This document shows positions 13,587-15,709 of a DNA stretch of 15,709 nt, piece by piece; the stretch's first letter is position 1; the number at the start of each line of letters is the position of its first letter. The stretch spans positions 1 through 15,709 of the forward strand of contig CAMLMI010000079.1 in the NCBI GenBank assembly GCA_946480965.1, in the 5' to 3' direction. The position numbers and the translations under genes were made by a program. Source of the DNA: an uncultured Verrucomicrobiales bacterium (GTDB taxonomy: Bacteria > Verrucomicrobiota > Verrucomicrobiae > Limisphaerales > CANJSG01). The notes below the pieces were generated by a model. It saw nothing but the letters and a program-made list of their open reading frames with translations. It made no database searches and was not told the DNA's origin.

Positions 13587-13805
13587 CCCCAACGGGGCGG
13601 TGTCCTCTAGCCCAACGTTGCCGCGGAGCGGCTACGTTGGGTCAGAGGACCCACACTCCCATCAACCTCAACGAGGTTGTGCCTCACGTGCTCCCGGCAA
13701 CAAGGCCGCAACCCCGTTGGGGTTGGTTGTCGTTTGAGGCCGCGTTCCCCAGATTGTCGCTCCGCGCCAACTTGGGGCTACAGACGGAACGCCTTTGGCG
13801 TTTTT
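13587..13805. repeat. Cluster of palindromic repeats in a 334-bp gene-free gap
   Basis: The gap 13492-13825 holds no convincing gene but several hairpins. (a) CCCCAACGGGG at 13587-13597 is the exact reverse complement of 13712-13722. (b) Arms 13611-13624 and 13628-13641 match at 13 of 14 bases with a 3-nt loop, wrapped by GTCCTCT 13602-13608 / AGAGGAC 13644-13650. (c) CAACCTC 13663-13669 pairs with GAGGTTG 13673-13679. (d) AACGCC 13788-13793 pairs with GGCGTT 13797-13802 and is followed by T's. The ensemble is nested and looks like a composite repeat of the kind scattered through this bacterial group. A plus-strand frame of about 100 codons across it is a translation of the repeat, not a gene. 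Confidence 0.8.
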
Positions 13806-13825
13806 CCAACCGAAAGCCGAAACGC

Positions 13826-14122
13826 TCACGTCTCGCCCCAAATCAGGTAAGCGATCCCCTCGATCCATCCGGCCGAGGTGTAGCAGAGAATTGCGTAGAC
13901 GATCCATCCCCGACCGGTTTCGTGGCGCCGGTTGGCTACCCACCAGCGGGCGACCACCAGGGCATCGAAGACGAAGGCGAAGGTGATCTTGGCCGTGCCG
14001 ATCTGGCAGAGGCAGGGAAGGAACAGCAGTTGGGTTAAAACCCCGACCGCCAAGGCGGCGGCCAGGTGCTTGGAGTTCCACCTGTGGGCGGTGGTCGATT
14101 CGGGTGGGCTGATGCCGTCCAT
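13826..14122 (-). CDS. Small membrane protein, unknown
   Basis: This is a 98-residue protein with three hydrophobic segments, at about 20-38 (LAAALAVGVLTQLLFLPCL), 43-64 and 72-95 (WIVYAILCYTSAGWIEGIAY). A basic loop VANRRHETGRG lies between the last two. I do not recognise a family. The ATG at 14122 is 9 bp after the stop of the gene upstream, so the two are co-transcribed. Base composition is slightly more AT-rich than the E2 gene upstream, and no strong Shine-Dalgarno is seen. The repeat cluster follows its 3' end. Confidence 0.6.
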   Translation of the reverse strand: MDGISPPESTTAHRWNSKHLAAALAVGVLTQLLFLPCLCQIGTAKITFAFVFDALVVARWWVANRRHETGRGWIVYAILCYTSAGWIEGIAYLIWGET

Positions 14123-14131
14123 ACAGCCGGT

Positions 14132-14500
14132 CTAGTCGGGACGGGCGGCATTGCTCGGGGATCCTTGGCCGCCGTTCATTCGCTGCCGAAAATACCGGCT
14201 GGTCGCGAACAGTGCCGCGCCCATGGCGAACGGTAGCACCGCCTGGGGCCACCCTGGATAGAGCCCGGCGGAAAGCACGACCTTGCGCCGAAGCTGCTCA
14301 ACTTCCTTGAGGGTGTTTGTGGAAAGTCCGGTCGCTGTCCGCAAGAACGAGTCGAAGTGTTCCTCTTGTTTGGCCAAGAGACCAGGGACGGTGATCCACA
14401 GGGTGAGCCCCGCGCTCACCGAAGCGATCGCCAAAACCGAAAAGACCCTCGACAGGATCTGCATCCCGTCCTGCTTAAGTGAAGGGGGGACGCGGGACAT
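14132..14500 (-). CDS. Small membrane protein with two TM segments and a helical loop, unknown
   Basis: This protein is 122 residues long if the ATG at 14500 is used. Hydrophobic segments lie at about 15-40 (SRVFSVLAIASVSAGLTLWI) and 86-101 (QAVLPFAMGAALFATS). The 45-75 region between them (KQEEHFDSFLRTATGLSTNT, then LKEVEQLRRK) is helical and possibly coiled. An in-frame ATG at 14464 has AGGA 4 nt upstream and would give a 110-residue product; this may be the true start. The gene begins 18 bp after the E2 gene stop and is followed after 9 bp by another small membrane gene. No family was recognised. Confidence 0.6.
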   Translation of the reverse strand: MSRVPPSLKQDGMQILSRVFSVLAIASVSAGLTLWITVPGLLAKQEEHFDSFLRTATGLSTNTLKEVEQLRRKVVLSAGLYPGWPQAVLPFAMGAALFATSRYFRQRMNGGQGSPSNAARPD

Positions 14501-14518
14501 TGTCGGGAGAGGTGAAGA

Positions 14519-15709
14519 CTACAGCTTCCCCGGATGTTCCAGCAGCTCCTTCACGCGCGAGAGCAGGCGGCCGGCTCCGCCGCCGTCGAGGACGCGGTGG
14601 TCGAAGCTCAGGGTCAGGTTTGCCTCGGTCACGGGGACGAACGCTTTGCGCTCCTCGTCCCAGAACGGGGCCTTGCGACCGGCCCCGAGGCCGAGCACGA
14701 GGGTTTGTTCGGGCAGCGGGATGGGCGTGGCCCAGGTCAGGCCGAACGTGCCGAAGTTCGTCACGGTGGCGATGGAGCCGCCGGTGGCGTCGGGCGGGAG
14801 TCGGCGCTGGCGGGCGAGTTCGACGAGTTCGTTGTAGCGCTGGGTCAGCTCGGCCAGGGACTTCCGGTCCACGCCGCGGATGACGGGCACGAGCACGCCG
14901 TCCTCGGCCTCAACGGCGAAGCCGATGTCGATGGCGGGCGGGTGGACGATCTTGTTGCCGATCAGGCGACCGGCCGGGGCGCTGTTCTCGGCGAGGGCGA
15001 GGGCGAGGGCGCGCAGGGCATAGAGGGCGGGGCCGGGCTTGGGATTCTGGGACCGGCGGTGTTCCAGCAGTTGGTCCAGCGCGACGGGCAGGCCGACGGT
15101 GGCCAGCGGGCGGGTCCAGCTGCGGCGCATGGCGTCGGCCACGGCCACGCGCATGGTGGAGGCCTTGGTCAGCCGGTGCTGGTCGAGGGCGGAAAGGAAC
15201 TGCTCGAAGTCCTGGATGGTGACGCGTCCGCCGGAGCCGCTGCCGGCCACGCCGGAAAGGTCGGCGGCGTGGAGGCCCAGCTCGTGGATGCGGGCCTTCA
15301 TGCGGGGGGACATGTAGGCGGCGCCGGTGGCGTTGGCGGGGACGGGGAGGCCGCGCACGGTGGGTTCGACGCGGGCTTCGGCGACGGATTCGGTGCTGCC
15401 CTTGGCGATGGTGGTGGGCGGGCAGGCTTCCGGGGCGTCGTCGAGGCCGAGCTTGGCGGCTTCTTCCTTGGAGACCTCCAGCAGGCCGAGCTTGGCGCCG
15501 ACGGCGTAGCTCTGGTCCTGGGCGGCGGTCCATTGCACGACCTTGCCGCTGGCGGGGGCGGTGACGGTCATGGTGGCCTTGCTGGTCTCGACCTCGATGA
15601 CGTCGTCGCCCGCGTTCACCTGGGCTCCGGCCGCGACGAGGAAGCGGAGAATGGTGGCCTCGGCGATGGATTCGCCGAGCTGCGGCATGATGAAGGGGAC
15701 TTGGCGCAT
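14519..15709 (-). CDS. E2 component of a 2-oxoacid dehydrogenase complex (dihydrolipoamide acyltransferase)
   Basis: E2 transfers the acyl group from the lipoyl arm to CoA and forms the core of the pyruvate or a related dehydrogenase complex in the cytoplasm. The 396-residue product shows one lipoyl domain (about 3-80) with the lipoyl lysine K44 in VIEVETSKATMTV. A peripheral-subunit-binding domain (about 132-172, YMSPRMKARIHELGL through GGRVTIQDFEQFL) follows a Pro/Ala-rich linker. The acyltransferase domain (about 180-396) has TNFGTFGLTWATPI and the active-site motif H371-R-V-L-D375-G. It is somewhat short for an E2, since it has only one lipoyl domain. The first codon, ATG, is exactly the last three bases of the window; MRQVPFIMPQLGESI is a normal E2 beginning, so it may be complete. 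The substrate (pyruvate versus branched-chain) cannot be told. Confidence 0.9.
   Translation of the reverse strand: MRQVPFIMPQLGESIAEATILRFLVAAGAQVNAGDDVIEVETSKATMTVTAPASGKVVQWTAAQDQSYAVGAKLGLLEVSKEEAAKLGLDDAPEACPPTTIAKGSTESVAEARVEPTVRGLPVPANATGAAYMSPRMKARIHELGLHAADLSGVAGSGSGGRVTIQDFEQFLSALDQHRLTKASTMRVAVADAMRRSWTRPLATVGLPVALDQLLEHRRSQNPKPGPALYALRALALALAENSAPAGRLIGNKIVHPPAIDIGFAVEAEDGVLVPVIRGVDRKSLAELTQRYNELVELARQRRLPPDATGGSIATVTNFGTFGLTWATPIPLPEQTLVLGLGAGRKAPFWDEERKAFVPVTEANLTLSFDHRVLDGGGAGRLLSRVKELLEHPGKL

Noticed and set aside
13435..13737. Plus-strand frame of 100 codons over the repeat cluster.
   Set aside because: It is a translation of repeat DNA overlapping the start of a minus-strand gene. 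No domain and no plausible start.
13788..13805. Intrinsic terminator on the plus strand (AACGCC-TTT-GGCGTT plus T's).
   Set aside because: No plus-strand gene ends nearby. It is better explained as part of the repeat cluster.
1..15709. tRNA, rRNA, CRISPR array, transposase, phage or toxin-antitoxin genes.
   Set aside because: None could be recognised by eye on either strand. The repeats present are inverted and non-periodic, unlike CRISPR.

Overview
The window is high-GC bacterial DNA, densely coded, with most genes on the minus strand. A long exported protein with planctomycete-type cytochrome, DUF1549 and DUF1553 modules, a HEAT-like membrane protein, mostly weak Shine-Dalgarno sequences and several intergenic palindromic repeats suggest the Planctomycetota/Verrucomicrobiota group. 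A verrucomicrobial (Limisphaerales/Pedosphaera-like) origin is my best guess. This placement is an inference from gene content; there is no rRNA or marker phylogeny in the window.

Layout from left to right. (1) At 1-1295 on the plus strand lie the 3' end of an SMP-30/gluconolactonase-like gene and, 6 bp later, a single-pass membrane protein with HEAT-like repeats. (2) At 1364-2822 on the minus strand is a compact clpS - DUF2017-like - aat operon with two ATGA stop/start overlaps. ClpS is the N-recognin adaptor and Aat adds Leu/Phe to N-termini, so this is an N-degron proteolysis operon with a poorly characterised protein locked between the two known players. (3) At 2962-4201 on the minus strand are a class I SAM methyltransferase and a more AT-rich gene for a small two-TM protein. 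(4) At 4313-8321 on the minus strand are two adjacent CPA2 (Kef/YbaL-type) cation:proton antiporters. One ends in a cyclic-nucleotide-binding domain and the other in a TrkA-C domain; neither has a TrkA-N domain. They are preceded by a previously uncalled 29-residue single-TM peptide gene. A signal-peptide-bearing unknown protein is encoded just upstream (8445-8819, minus).

(5) At 9079-12345 on the plus strand is the PSCyt1-DUF1549-DUF1553 protein. A dispersed-repeat-like segment appears to have been absorbed in frame into its coding sequence. (6) At 12562-13491 on the minus strand are a MarC-family membrane protein and a small three-TM protein. (7) At 13826-15709 on the minus strand are an E2 2-oxoacid dehydrogenase acyltransferase, whose ATG is the last codon of the window, and two small unknown membrane proteins directly downstream.

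The non-coding stretches are the other notable aspect. Three intergenic regions (8917-9047, 12361-12512, 13587-13805) hold large, mostly perfect, sometimes nested inverted repeats, and a fourth repeat sits inside the cytochrome-like gene. They look like members of genome-wide palindromic repeat families rather than simple terminators. No rRNA, tRNA, CRISPR array, transposase or phage gene was seen. The best candidates for something under-described are the DUF2017-like protein inside the N-degron operon and these nested palindromic elements.
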